From Aquimarina sp. AU58 (GTDB lineage Bacteria; Bacteroidota; Bacteroidia; Flavobacteriales; Flavobacteriaceae): a stretch of 64,000 nt of DNA. The stretch covers positions 192,523-256,522 of the forward strand of contig NZ_OMPD01000007.1 of the NCBI RefSeq assembly GCF_900312745.1, in the 5' to 3' direction. Shown here one piece after another: positions 34,103 through 43,481 of this stretch. Made by a program: the position numbers and the translations under genes. Position 1 is the first letter of the stretch, and every line of letters begins with the position of its first letter. The notes under the pieces are model-generated. The model was not told the DNA's origin. It made no database searches and worked only from the letters and a program-made list of their open reading frames with translations.

Positions 34103-36976
34103 CTACATCTTCACGTCGCTAAGCTTCACTTCTTTTCCTTCTTTATCTAACATCAATACTTCATCAAACCCTGCATTTTTAAATTGCTCAAATTGTGTAG
34201 CTGCATCTCCTATTAACAGGTATGCCATTTTGGTTTCATCAAGATATTTATTTGCCAATTCCTTGTGTTGTTCTAAAGTCATTTCTTCTATTATTTTTTC
34301 TTCCTTAGCTATATAATCTGATGCAAAATCATATCTTCCCATTTCCTGTAACATTCCTAATAATGCTCCCTGAGTTTCAAACCTACGAGCATTAGATTTT
34401 ATTAAGGCATTTTTGGTAAATGCTAAATCTTCTTCAGAAATACCATTTTTATACTTCTCTATTTCATCTTTAAAAATCTTTACCGACTCAAAAGTAGTAT
34501 TGGTACGAACACTTGAAGATGCCGTAAAAGTTCCTGGTATTTTACTCCCATTAAACCTGGATCGTGCCCCGTAGGTATATCCTTTTTCCTCTCTTAAAAT
34601 TAGATTTACATTTCCTGAGAAAGACCCTCCTAATTTATAATTCATAACCGTAGCTGGAAAATAATCCTTATCTGTACGTGCCATAGAAAGATACCCTATA
34701 TTAATTACAGATTGTTTAGCATTAGGGATATCAACAAAATATAAAGATGATTTATCTCTAGTATTAACTACTTCATATTCTGGAATAGTTACTTCTTTAC
34801 TAGCCCACTTACTTTCTAAGTTTTTAAGAGCAGCAAGTGCTTTGTCCTGATCTAAATCTCCTACAATTTGAAACTTACTTACTGAAGGAGAGAAATTATT
34901 GGTATAAAACTGTTTTAAGTCATCTATAGTAATAGCTTCTACAGAAGCTACAGTACCACTGGTAGGGTAAGCAAACATATGTTTTTCTCCGTAAAGAAGT
35001 TTATTATATACATTTCTTGCTACCGTATTAGGATCTGCAGCCGATCTTTTAATCCCATTAATAGTCTTCGTTTTTATTCTTCCGAATTCTTCTTCATCCC
35101 ATCTTGGTTCTAACAATATTTCACTTACTAAATCGATTGTTTTGTCAAGATTACGAACCAAAGTATTACCTCTGATAATAATTGCTTCTCTGGTAGTATA
35201 CATTCTGATAGAAGCTCCCAGCAACTCTATCTCTTCTTCTAGCTGCTCTGGAGTTTTAGTAACGGTACCTTCCATCATGATATCTGTCATTAGGTTTGCT
35301 ACTCCAACTTTATCAAATGAATCTAATAAATGTCCTCCAGAAATTATCAGGCTAAAATTAACCAATGGGAGTTCGTTTTGTTCTAAACCATATACTTTCA
35401 TTCCATTAGATAATGAAGTACTCCAGGATTGAGGAATGTTCAGTTTTGGAGATTCTCCTTCTTTTGGTGCTACAGAACGATCAAAAGCCGAAGGCGTTTT
35501 TTGGATTTCTTCTTTTGTTTCTGCTATTGCTTCTTCTACATTTTCTTTAATTTCTTCTTCAACAACTGCTGCTTTTTCTGAATCATTTGCTGCCAGATCC
35601 AGTTTTCCTTTAGGAACAAAACTAGTAATCACATAAGGCTTATCTTTAATGTATGTATTGTATACTCTAATTACATCTTCTTTTGTAACTGCCTTAATAT
35701 TTTCTATATCTTGAGTTATAAACCCTGGATCACCGGCAAATACATTGTATTGTGCTAATTGAAATGATTTTCCTAACACACTACTAATTCCATTATAAAA
35801 TTGTGTTTCGAGTCCTGCTTTAATACGTTCGATATCTGTTTCAGTAATTCCTTCTTCTTCAAATTTCTTAAATGCCTCAAAGACTCCCGCTTCGATATCG
35901 ACTAGACTTTTTCCATCATTAGCCGTAATATTTACTCTGAATTTACCTGCTATTTCCATAGAATTATTCCATGCATTAGTATCTGAAGTCAATTCCTTTT
36001 CTTTTACTAAAACTTTATACAACGGAGCTTTTTTTCCATCGGATAATAATTGCCCTAAGAAGTCTAATGCATATGCATCTTTAGTATATTGTTCTACTGT
36101 TGGCCAAACCATATTTAATTGTGCGGTAGTAGCAAAGTTATCTTCGTGAGAGAATCTTTTGGTTTCAGATAAAGTAACATTTTGCACTTTTAATTTTTCT
36201 ACCGGTTGACGTTTTTTAATTTCGCCAAAATACTTCTCGATCATTGCCTTAGCCTCTTCTGTTTCAAAATCCCCGGCAAGTACTATAGTAGCATTATTAG
36301 GCCCGTAATATTTATCATAAAACTCTTTCACATCCTCTACAGTAGCATTTTGAAGGTCTACTAATTCTCCTATTACCTGCCAGTTATATGGATGTCCTTC
36401 TGGATAAATATTCTTATCAATTACCCAATTGGTATGCCCATAAGGATTATTATCTACACGTTGTCTTTTTTCATTTTGTACAACTTCCTGTTGATTTTTG
36501 AAAGCACTTTTTGTGACTGTATTAATTAGAAACCCCATTCTATCAGACTCTAACCATAATACGGTTTCCATAGCATTTTTAGGAACTACCTCATAATATA
36601 TGGTTCCATCCTGCCATGTTCCTCCGTTAAGTGTTCCTCCAACATCCTGAATCTTTTTAAAGAATTGATCCTGAGGCACATTTTCTGATTCCTGAAACAG
36701 CATATGTTCGAATAAATGTGCGAACCCTGTTCTTCCTGGCTTTTCTCGATTAGAGCCTACACCATACTGGATCGCAACTGAAACAATCGGATCAGACGTA
36801 TCCTGATGCAATACAACTTGAAGTCCGTTTTCTAACTCATATTTTTCGAAATCAATAGATAACTTACCTACTTCTTCTGTTTGTGTTTCAGAATTTGTTT
36901 CCTTCTTGCAAGAAATAACTCCTAAAAATAAAAAGGATACTGCTACAATGAGTACCCTATGAACCTGAGTTTTCAT
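34103..36976 (-). CDS. M16 family zinc metalloprotease, lipoprotein
   Basis: A 957-aa pitrilysin-type protease. Signal peptide with lipobox (FLFLGVISCKKE near residue 19-24) predicts membrane anchoring. The catalytic inverted motif HLFEHMLF is near residue 88, in GRTGFAHLFEHMLFQE, with the downstream Glu in the NEKRQRVDN region. The C-terminal half is a second M16 domain pair without the HxxEH motif, as normal for this family. It likely degrades peptides in the periplasm or at the cell surface. A stand-alone transcription unit with a terminator on both sides. Confidence 0.93.
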   Translation of the reverse strand: MKTQVHRVLIVAVSFLFLGVISCKKETNSETQTEEVGKLSIDFEKYELENGLQVVLHQDTSDPIVSVAIQYGVGSNREKPGRTGFAHLFEHMLFQESENVPQDQFFKKIQDVGGTLNGGTWQDGTIYYEVVPKNAMETVLWLESDRMGFLINTVTKSAFKNQQEVVQNEKRQRVDNNPYGHTNWVIDKNIYPEGHPYNWQVIGELVDLQNATVEDVKEFYDKYYGPNNATIVLAGDFETEEAKAMIEKYFGEIKKRQPVEKLKVQNVTLSETKRFSHEDNFATTAQLNMVWPTVEQYTKDAYALDFLGQLLSDGKKAPLYKVLVKEKELTSDTNAWNNSMEIAGKFRVNITANDGKSLVDIEAGVFEAFKKFEEEGITETDIERIKAGLETQFYNGISSVLGKSFQLAQYNVFAGDPGFITQDIENIKAVTKEDVIRVYNTYIKDKPYVITSFVPKGKLDLAANDSEKAAVVEEEIKENVEEAIAETKEEIQKTPSAFDRSVAPKEGESPKLNIPQSWSTSLSNGMKVYGLEQNELPLVNFSLIISGGHLLDSFDKVGVANLMTDIMMEGTVTKTPEQLEEEIELLGASIRMYTTREAIIIRGNTLVRNLDKTIDLVSEILLEPRWDEEEFGRIKTKTINGIKRSAADPNTVARNVYNKLLYGEKHMFAYPTSGTVASVEAITIDDLKQFYTNNFSPSVSKFQIVGDLDQDKALAALKNLESKWASKEVTIPEYEVVNTRDKSSLYFVDIPNAKQSVINIGYLSMARTDKDYFPATVMNYKLGGSFSGNVNLILREEKGYTYGARSRFNGSKIPGTFTASSSVRTNTTFESVKIFKDEIEKYKNGISEEDLAFTKNALIKSNARRFETQGALLGMLQEMGRYDFASDYIAKEEKIIEEMTLEQHKELANKYLDETKMAYLLIGDAATQFEQFKNAGFDEVLMLDKEGKEVKLSDVKM

Positions 36977-37432
36977 AATTATATTTTTTGTTTATGGAGT
37001 TAAAAATAATCTTTGCCAATGAGTATTTCTATGGATACATTATTAAAATAAAGTTAAAGGAATCTATTTTATACCTGTAAATTCTCTTAAAGGAGCTTTT
37101 ATGAAGTAAGGAAATGAGATTGTTTATGCTGATCTATTTCTTGATTAAATTGAAAGTTTCGAATAAAAAGGCCCTCCATTTTCTTGGAAGGCCCTTCTAT
37201 CGATAAGTAGTATGTACTCCTTTTAAAAAATTGTAGTTAGTTAAGTTACTATAGTTTATCTGAGTTTGTTTGTACTTTTGAAATCTAATTTTCTAATCAT
37301 ACATCAACAGATTCAATGTAGTAAAGAAATATTGCTATTTTTCTCAACATAACAACAAAACTGTATAACTCTAAAACGAGGTAAATTACTTACACGGAAG
37401 ATTTATAAACCTTGATTAAAACAAACCACGGG
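36977..37432. other. Gap upstream of the M16 gene, with one terminator
   Basis: No gene in this AT-rich gap except the terminator at 37165-37193. The remaining sequence has no ORF or obvious repeat. Confidence 0.5.
37165..37193 (-). terminator. Terminator between the DUF4214 and M16 genes
   Basis: GGCCTTCCA / TGGAGGGCC stem (one G-T pair) with a 6-nt loop, followed by five T on the minus strand. It is 240 nt after the DUF4214 stop and about 190 nt before the M16 start. It fits a terminator of the upstream unit, although an attenuator of the M16 gene cannot be excluded. Confidence 0.8.
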
Positions 37433-38041
37433 TTAATATGTACATTGATTTGCTGCATTTGTACATTCTGTTGAAATATTGGCCAATCTGTTTCGAAATT
37501 CCTGAGAATTGGCTACTCCGTTAAGAACCTTTTTTAGTCCTTTATCGTATAGCAGGTTGGTCCAGCCTATTCCTCCTGTTACATCTGGCTCTCTTAAAAG
37601 CATTCCTCTATACGTTATATAAATAAGCTTGTCTACTTGATTACTACTAAGACCATTTCTACTTAGATAACTATTATATTGAGAATTCCATTTTACACTT
37701 GCTTCGTTTGAAGTTACAAACCCTTTTGTCATATCATCAAACCCTTGAGAATTCAATATATTAATCCAATAATTCATCACTCCAGAGTTTTCGGGACATC
37801 TTCTTAAAAAAGACAAGTATGATAACCTAACTACACAAGGTGCATTATATCCTGGTCTAGGAATATTAGGTTCTCTTAAATCAGGATCTAAAGGAAATGA
37901 TTTTTCTGACACTTCTTTGGTATCTACTATCTCTACCGGCTCATTATTTGTATCTTCTTTCTCGCAGGAAGAAATTAAAAGCAATCCTAAAATCATAGGA
38001 AATAGTACAAGGTATTGTAATCTATACATTAGTTTTTTCAT
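37433..38041 (-). CDS. DUF4214 lipoprotein
   Basis: A 202-aa lipoprotein (LLLISSCEKED lipobox near residue 26) with one DUF4214 domain in the C-terminal part (YITYRGMLLREPDVTGGIGW followed by NGVANSQEFRNRLANIS) and a related helical copy before it (LSFLRRCPENSGVMNYWINI). DUF4214 occurs in surface and S-layer-associated proteins, but its role is unclear. Ends in CTNAANQCTY with paired cysteines. It lies directly after the Cys-rich peptide gene, and may share its transcript. Confidence 0.85.
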   Translation of the reverse strand: MKKLMYRLQYLVLFPMILGLLLISSCEKEDTNNEPVEIVDTKEVSEKSFPLDPDLREPNIPRPGYNAPCVVRLSYLSFLRRCPENSGVMNYWINILNSQGFDDMTKGFVTSNEASVKWNSQYNSYLSRNGLSSNQVDKLIYITYRGMLLREPDVTGGIGWTNLLYDKGLKKVLNGVANSQEFRNRLANISTECTNAANQCTY

Positions 38042-38161
38042 GATATAAAAGTTGTTTTTATGATTTATTATGTGAAATTATTTATGCTTCAAATAGAGGC
38101 TAAACTACATAGAACTTAGCCTCATATTAATTGATTTCGTCTCATTCGAATCCGAGATGCA

Positions 38162-38320
38162 TTACCCTCTAATACAATGACCATTATTACTACATACTGG
38201 CCATAAAAAAGGGCAGTCTGCATCAGAGTTGCAATCTATCTTTATCCCTCCTTTAATAAAAGCTTGTTCGTCTCTTTTTAATTGATCTACACCATTAAGG
38301 TTTACAATGTTTTTTAACAT
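38162..38320 (-). CDS. GG-leader cysteine-rich peptide precursor
   Basis: A 52-aa precursor. The leader (MLKNIVNLNGVDQLKRDEQA followed by FIKGG) ends in a double-glycine motif, and the following 27-residue part carries four cysteines in the pattern C-x5-C-x6-C-x5-C (CNSDADCPFLWPVCSNNGHC). This is typical of Bacteroidetes bacteriocin-like or signalling peptides exported by peptidase-containing ABC transporters. No transporter or modification gene is in the window. The ATG at 38320 was chosen because the leader begins there; an upstream ATG at 38356 would add an atypical hydrophobic extension. The CxxDxDC spacing resembles plant-type Cys-knot peptides, most likely by convergence. Confidence 0.75.
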   Translation of the reverse strand: MLKNIVNLNGVDQLKRDEQAFIKGGIKIDCNSDADCPFLWPVCSNNGHCIRG

Positions 38321-38356
38321 AACTATTAATTTAAAAAATCGTATTTGTGTGAACAT

Positions 38357-38731
38357 TTATAGACACTCACAGTTTATGTCTATCCTTGCAAGAATATTTT
38401 ATGAATCCTAAAATGTTTTTACATCTTTAAGACAGTTTCTTTCTTAATTTTTAAAATGCCAGATCTTGTTTGCAAATAGTTCCAGAAGTAGAACACATGC
38501 TAAGCACTTATCTCAAAATTAGGTGGTATATCCCTTTAAAACAAAGGGTTAATATTCATATTTATAAATTTGAACAATCAAAAATCAATAGCTTGATTTT
38601 AACAAAATGGCACTTCTTGAAGGATTGTTATTCTCATCGTATTAGAGTGGCAACTCATATGTGTTTGGGTAATCAAAATAGTTGATTAGTAGTAAGAAGT
38701 CCTCGTTTATAGGTATGATAAGAATACATAC
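38357..38731. other. Upstream region of the Cys-rich peptide gene
   Basis: Holds an inverted repeat ATAGACA / TGTCTAT (38359-38383) about 40 nt before the peptide start, a CCCTTT/AAAGGG hairpin near 38534-38549 and the palindrome-like element at 38555-38578. A plus-strand ORF here (38470-38685) shows no protein-like features. Confidence 0.5.
38555..38578. promoter_or_regulatory. Shared regulatory element, copy 1
   Basis: Plus-strand core CATATTTATAAATTTGAACA with TTCA/TGAA half sites, 235 nt upstream of the Cys-rich peptide start. A near-identical copy is at 39701-39725, and both are preceded on the minus strand by AAGCTA. It could be bound by the AraC-type protein encoded at 39732-41543. 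Confidence 0.5.
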
Positions 38732-38763
38732 AAAAACCGTCTAGACGTATTGTTAGACGGTTT
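38732..38763 (-). terminator. Terminator after the T9SS protein gene
   Basis: Perfect 10-bp stem (AAACCGTCTA / TAGACGGTTT) with a 10-nt loop and a short T-run on the minus strand, 30 nt after the stop at 38791. Confidence 0.85.
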
Positions 38764-38790
38764 AGTTTATCTCAAAAAAAGGAAATTGTT

Positions 38791-39630
38791 TTAGTTTTTT
38801 ATCAGAGTTTTATAATACCTATTTTCTCCGCAGGTAACCTGACAATAATACATCCCTTTTTCCAGATCTAATGTTTCAAAACGATACATTGCTTTTGATC
38901 CTATACTGTTTTTACTTTTTAAAGTTCTACTCCTTAATTTTATCCCATTGTTATTATACACATCTATTTGAATTTTATGATCATTGCTTTGCTTATCAAA
39001 ATATTCAATAGTCAAATGCTCTTTAACAGGATTAGGATAAAATTGAATTGGATTTTTATGAGTCGATGTCATTGAAGTACGGCCTGAACGATGTTTGCCT
39101 ATAAATATGTCAATTTCTAAAATATCACCCAACCACACCCCATCGCTACCATCTTCATCATTACGATAATCTTCTTCATTATCATACTCCATCAAGCGTA
39201 ATGAAATTGAATTATTCTTCTCTTTAAAAAATAGAGGTGTATTAAAAACATAAGGATAATCAAATACTGGCTCTACGATTGATGGTGCCGGTATGGGGTC
39301 GTTTTTTACGGGAGGTATAATTACAGGTGCACTGGCTCCAAATGGGTCACTGGGTATTACGGTATAGGATAATCTGAGATATTTTGTAGTACTTATACTA
39401 GAGCTATAATCTAAATTAAGCTTTAATCTTATAATATCATGTGGTTTAAAGGCTAATCTTTCTGGCCCTTTTAATTTTACAACCTGCTCTATTATCCCTT
39501 TATCATTAAAGGAATCAGTGACAGATATGGATACATCAACGGTACGATTCTGGGGGACTAATGTTTCTTGTGCATTAATAAAATAAGGAATACATACAAC
39601 AAGGAGAATAAAAAAATACTTCGTTTTCAT
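38791..39630 (-). CDS. Secreted protein with T9SS sorting domain
   Basis: A 279-aa protein: signal peptide (YFFILLVVCIPYFINAQ), a beta-rich domain of about 150 residues of unknown type (VDVSISVTDSFNDKG..., LRLSYTVIPSDPFG...), then a type A T9SS sorting domain (PIQFYPNPVKEHLTIEYFDK to YYKTLIKN). Export through T9SS is therefore expected. It follows the AraC-type regulator and shares an upstream element with the Cys-rich peptide gene. No named family recognised for the N-terminal domain. Confidence 0.85.
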   Translation of the reverse strand: MKTKYFFILLVVCIPYFINAQETLVPQNRTVDVSISVTDSFNDKGIIEQVVKLKGPERLAFKPHDIIRLKLNLDYSSSISTTKYLRLSYTVIPSDPFGASAPVIIPPVKNDPIPAPSIVEPVFDYPYVFNTPLFFKEKNNSISLRLMEYDNEEDYRNDEDGSDGVWLGDILEIDIFIGKHRSGRTSMTSTHKNPIQFYPNPVKEHLTIEYFDKQSNDHKIQIDVYNNNGIKLRSRTLKSKNSIGSKAMYRFETLDLEKGMYYCQVTCGENRYYKTLIKN

Positions 39631-39700
39631 GATTGAAATTTTAAGAGTTATACATTAAAAACAAAGTATCAATATTTGGGCTTATCTAATAATCCGAATT

Positions 39701-39725
39701 GTTCATATTTATAAATTTAAACAAT
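39701..39725. promoter_or_regulatory. Shared regulatory element, copy 2
   Basis: Plus-strand GTTCATATTTATAAATTTAA plus ACAAT, about 70 nt upstream of the T9SS gene and just after the regulator's stop codon. It matches copy 1 at 38555-38578 over about 23 positions. Confidence 0.5.
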
Positions 39726-39731
39726 AAACCT

Positions 39732-41543
39732 CTAGCTTAGCTCTAGTTTCTTAATATAATAAGCAGGGTTTAGTCCAGTTTTACTTTTAAAAACTTTAAT
39801 AAATGTAGTTGCACTTTTATAACCCGTTTCCTTAGCCACTGCTCTGATGGTATACGATCTAAACATGCGATCTTCTTTAAGTTTTAGCAGCGCATAATTA
39901 ATTCTTAACTCATTGAGATATTGATTAAATGACTTCTTTCTTATTTCGTTTAAGGCTTTTGATAAGTAAGTAGTATTGGTATTAAGCAATTTTGCTGTTG
40001 AATACAAATTACAGTCTTGTGAAATATAAAAATGAGTATGTTCTAATTCTTGAAGTTCTTTGAGTATTTTTTCTGATTTCTCATCTTTTATTTTTACCTC
40101 CCGAATCGGGTTTTCTGGTTCGTGATCTATAGATTTTTTCTCCTTAATATCTTCAATCACTTTTAGAAACTTTTGTTCTTTTATCTTAGTTTTCCTTCGA
40201 TATACCAAAAAAACAGACAATAGTATTGTAATCAATATTATAGATACGGTTACAATAATTTTCTTACTTGTTGCGCTTTTTGTTTTTTCACTTGCCAGTT
40301 TATTGTTTTCAATTTTAAAATCTTCCAAATCATCTTCATACAATAAATCTTTGGCCACTAATCTTTTGTCACTTTTTACCTGAATAATATTTTGAAGCTT
40401 GTCATAATAAGATATCTGCTTTTCCTGATCACCCATCATTTTTGATGTTTCGATGGCCAGCCTATACATATTTTCTATTTTATCTGCCTCTATGTTATCG
40501 CCAATAAGGTCAAAATTTTCATTTAATAAAGAAATCGTTTCATCATATTTTTTTTGCTGATATAAACACCTGGCTATATAGTAATTAGCTATATACAAAT
40601 TGGTTTGTTGCCCTCCTGTATTGCTCACAAAAATGTCTTTTCCTTGCTTAAGAAACCCCAGTGCTTTATGGTATTCTTCTTTTTTATAATAGATATCTCC
40701 AAGGTTAATATAAAAATAGCTTTTGTATATAGGTAAACCATAATTCTCTGCCAATAAAACACCTTGATCATTAGTTTTTAATGCCTCATCAAGCTTATCA
40801 ACTTCTGCCAGGCATTTTCCTTTTCCTAATAATGAACTTAAGTAAGTGTTTTTATATTGAATGAAATTATCTTTTGTTTCTTTCTCTAAAGTTTTAAGTA
40901 CTAAATCATATTCATCAATAGCATCTTTGTATCGTTTTAATTTCATACGTACATTGGCTATATTGGTATGACTTATCAACTTATATGATAAATTCTGTAT
41001 GCTTCTAGAAAGCTCTTTGGCACTAAGATAAGATTGCAGTGATTCTTCATACGCTCCAAGAACATAATAGCTACCTCCTAACAAACTATGGCTTCCAAAA
41101 ATCTTTATAGTATCCTTTATTTTTTCTGCAGCTTTAACAGATATATAGGCATTTTTTATTGTATTACTATGGTTAGAACGTATGTATTCTATGTATGCGA
41201 TCTGATAACTTGAGAAATATTGAATATTGTAATCTTCTTGTATTTTTCCTCTTTGTAAAAAAGCCTTACAATACGCTAAACCTTTTATAGTATCTTTCTC
41301 CTGAGAGAATGTGTTTTGAATAAAATTTTCTATTTTTTTTATAGAATCAGATTGAGTAATAAATCGTTTTTCTTTTTCTGAAATCAAATAAGACACCTCT
41401 TTTTTTTCTACTTTGTTTTGTCCGATCGCAACACCAGAGCATATAGTAAAAACATAAAAGACAAGGCAATATCTACAGTATTTAGTAGTACCAAAAACTG
41501 ATGAAATTGATTTTGGAAAATGCGATAGTGAAAATAAGATCAT
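39732..41543 (-). CDS. TPR membrane regulator with AraC-type DNA-binding domain
   Basis: A 603-aa protein: N-terminal signal or membrane segment, about six TPR-like repeats (for example YKDAIDEYDLVLKTLE, YHKALGFLKQGKDIFV, KYDETISLLNENFDLIG), one membrane helix (IIVTVSIILITILLSVFLVY near residue 428), a coiled linker, and a C-terminal AraC helix-turn-helix pair (AKLLNTNTTYLSKALNEIRK and IRAVAKETGYKSATTFIKVF). This is the one-component TPR-AraC design common in flavobacteria: extracytoplasmic sensing, cytoplasmic DNA binding. Adjacent T9SS and Cys-rich peptide genes are the likely targets. Confidence 0.88.
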   Translation of the reverse strand: MILFSLSHFPKSISSVFGTTKYCRYCLVFYVFTICSGVAIGQNKVEKKEVSYLISEKEKRFITQSDSIKKIENFIQNTFSQEKDTIKGLAYCKAFLQRGKIQEDYNIQYFSSYQIAYIEYIRSNHSNTIKNAYISVKAAEKIKDTIKIFGSHSLLGGSYYVLGAYEESLQSYLSAKELSRSIQNLSYKLISHTNIANVRMKLKRYKDAIDEYDLVLKTLEKETKDNFIQYKNTYLSSLLGKGKCLAEVDKLDEALKTNDQGVLLAENYGLPIYKSYFYINLGDIYYKKEEYHKALGFLKQGKDIFVSNTGGQQTNLYIANYYIARCLYQQKKYDETISLLNENFDLIGDNIEADKIENMYRLAIETSKMMGDQEKQISYYDKLQNIIQVKSDKRLVAKDLLYEDDLEDFKIENNKLASEKTKSATSKKIIVTVSIILITILLSVFLVYRRKTKIKEQKFLKVIEDIKEKKSIDHEPENPIREVKIKDEKSEKILKELQELEHTHFYISQDCNLYSTAKLLNTNTTYLSKALNEIRKKSFNQYLNELRINYALLKLKEDRMFRSYTIRAVAKETGYKSATTFIKVFKSKTGLNPAYYIKKLELS

Positions 41544-41712
41544 TGGTTTTAAAGAGTTAAATTTTCATATCATCTTCAATCATATGTAAGACTATTATTA
41601 TAGTTCTTTGTTACAAATTGAATTTTAATAATTAAAGAAATGTACATTTATATTTCTAAAATCATATCTTAATTAACACAAATAAAACTTATTTTCTTAT
41701 TGTTTGTTATGA

Positions 41713-43251
41713 TTATCCTAGCCATCCATCGCGATCCAGGCTTCTATATTGTATTGCTTCAGAAATATGATCTCCCAAAATTGATTTTGATTTTTCGAGA
41801 TCTGCAATAGTTCGGGATACTTTTAGAATACGATCGTATGCTCTGGCAGATAGGTTTAATCGTTCCATTGCAGTTTTTAGTAATTCTTTAGAAGCGCTAT
41901 CTAAGACGCAGTATGCTCTGATTTGCTTTACACCCATCTGCGCATTGTAATGAATATTTTGTAATTCTGCGAACCTTTTGGTTTGGATATTTCTTGCTTC
42001 GATTACTCGTTTTCTTATTTCAACACTAGATTCTCCTCGTCTTTCCTCACTCAGCTTATCAAAAGGTACCGGGGTTACTTCTATATGAATATCTATTCTA
42101 TCTAATAACGGACCCGAAATTTTACTAAGGTAGCGTTGCATTTCTGCAGGAGAAGAGGTTACAGGAGCATTCGGATCATTAAAATACCCTCCCGGACTAG
42201 GGTTCATACTTGCAACTAACATAAAACTTGAGGGATAGGTTACTGTAAATTTTGCTCTCGAAATCGTTACTTCTCTATCTTCGAGAGGCTGGCGCATAAC
42301 TTCTAGTACTTCTCTTTTAAATTCTGGTAATTCATCTAAAAACAATACTCCATTATGAGATAGTGAGATTTCTCCGGGTTGAGGATAACTGCCTCCACCT
42401 ACTAATGCTACATTAGATATAGTATGATGCGGACTACGAAACGGTCGTTGTGCCATTAATCCTACATTATCTTTAATACGCCCTACTACGCTATGTATCT
42501 TGGTTGTTTCTAGCGCTTCTTGTAATGACATTGGTGGTAAAATGCTAGGTAACCTTTTACTTAGCATCGTTTTACCACTTCCCGGCGGGCCTACCAGTAT
42601 AATATTATGTCCTCCCGCAGCAGCGATCTCCATGCATCGTTTTATACTTTCCTGCCCTTTTACATCTGCAAAGTCAAACTCTGGATTATCCAGTGCCATA
42701 TAAAATTCTTCTCTGGTATCTACAATAGTTTGCTCAAGTTCTCCTTTTTCATCAAAATAGTCAATTACTTCTCTAATATTTTCTACTCCGTATACTTCTA
42801 AGTGATCCACAATCGCTGCTTCTTTAGCATTTTGTTTTGGAAGTATAAATCCTTTAAACCCTTCTTCGCGCGCTTTGATAGCAATAGGCAGTGCTCCTTT
42901 AATAGGTTGTAAACTCCCATCGAGAGATAGTTCTCCCATAATCAAATATTCTGAAATTGCATCTCCCTTAATTTGTGAACTTGCCGCAAGAATTCCTAAA
43001 GCCAGGGTAAGATCATATGCAGATCCTTCTTTTCTTAAGTCTGCAGGAGCCATATTAATGGTTATTTTCTTTCCTGGTAATTTGTACCCATTGTTTTGCA
43101 AAGCGGCAGCTATACGATAACTACTTTCTCGTATCGCATTGTCTGGTAACCCTACAAGGTGATACCCTATTCCTTTATCGATATTCACCTCGACCGTAAT
43201 GGATGTTGCCTCAACTCCAAAAACAGCACTTCCAAAAACTTTTGTAAGCAT
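41713..43251 (-). CDS. comM: YifB/ComM family Mg-chelatase-like ATPase
   Basis: A 512-aa AAA+ protein with an N-terminal Lon-like S5 fold (GVEATSITVEVNIDKGIGYH, NMAPADLRKEGSAYDLTLAL), Walker A GPPGSGKTMLSKRLP near residue 219, Walker B GVLFLDELPEFKR near residue 301 and the C-terminal Mg-chelatase domain (MERLNLSARAYDRILKVSRTIADLE). ComM-type proteins are helicases that promote branch migration during natural transformation; this is family knowledge. Complete and stand-alone. Confidence 0.9.
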   Translation of the reverse strand: MLTKVFGSAVFGVEATSITVEVNIDKGIGYHLVGLPDNAIRESSYRIAAALQNNGYKLPGKKITINMAPADLRKEGSAYDLTLALGILAASSQIKGDAISEYLIMGELSLDGSLQPIKGALPIAIKAREEGFKGFILPKQNAKEAAIVDHLEVYGVENIREVIDYFDEKGELEQTIVDTREEFYMALDNPEFDFADVKGQESIKRCMEIAAAGGHNIILVGPPGSGKTMLSKRLPSILPPMSLQEALETTKIHSVVGRIKDNVGLMAQRPFRSPHHTISNVALVGGGSYPQPGEISLSHNGVLFLDELPEFKREVLEVMRQPLEDREVTISRAKFTVTYPSSFMLVASMNPSPGGYFNDPNAPVTSSPAEMQRYLSKISGPLLDRIDIHIEVTPVPFDKLSEERRGESSVEIRKRVIEARNIQTKRFAELQNIHYNAQMGVKQIRAYCVLDSASKELLKTAMERLNLSARAYDRILKVSRTIADLEKSKSILGDHISEAIQYRSLDRDGWLG

Positions 43252-43383
43252 GTGTTATGTTTTACATACATGCAAACATACGTACGATGAGTTTTAAAAA
43301 ATGAAACTGAGATTTTGTATTCAAAATACTTTAGATACGTATTTTATGGTCTTCCTTGTTTAGATATTAAAAGATAAGAATTG

Positions 43384-43455
43384 AAAAGTAGGGCCCTCGC
43401 CTTATAAAGATATATTACGTATGATATAATATCTCAAGCTTATGCCCTACTTATT
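43384..43455 (-). terminator. Possible terminator after aspartate kinase
   Basis: A long imperfect stem closed by GTAGGGC / GCCCTAC (43388-43394 with 43444-43450) encloses AGATAT.../...ATATCT pairs. On the minus strand it is followed by ACTTTTC, a weak T-run. Confidence 0.45.
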
Positions 43456-43481
43456 TTATGTAAAAATTACATAACAAACAA

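Noticed and set aside
38470..38685. A 71-aa plus-strand ORF in the gap upstream of the Cys-rich peptide gene
   Set aside because: It runs through the hairpin and shared element, has no protein-like pattern, and is better explained as non-coding upstream sequence.
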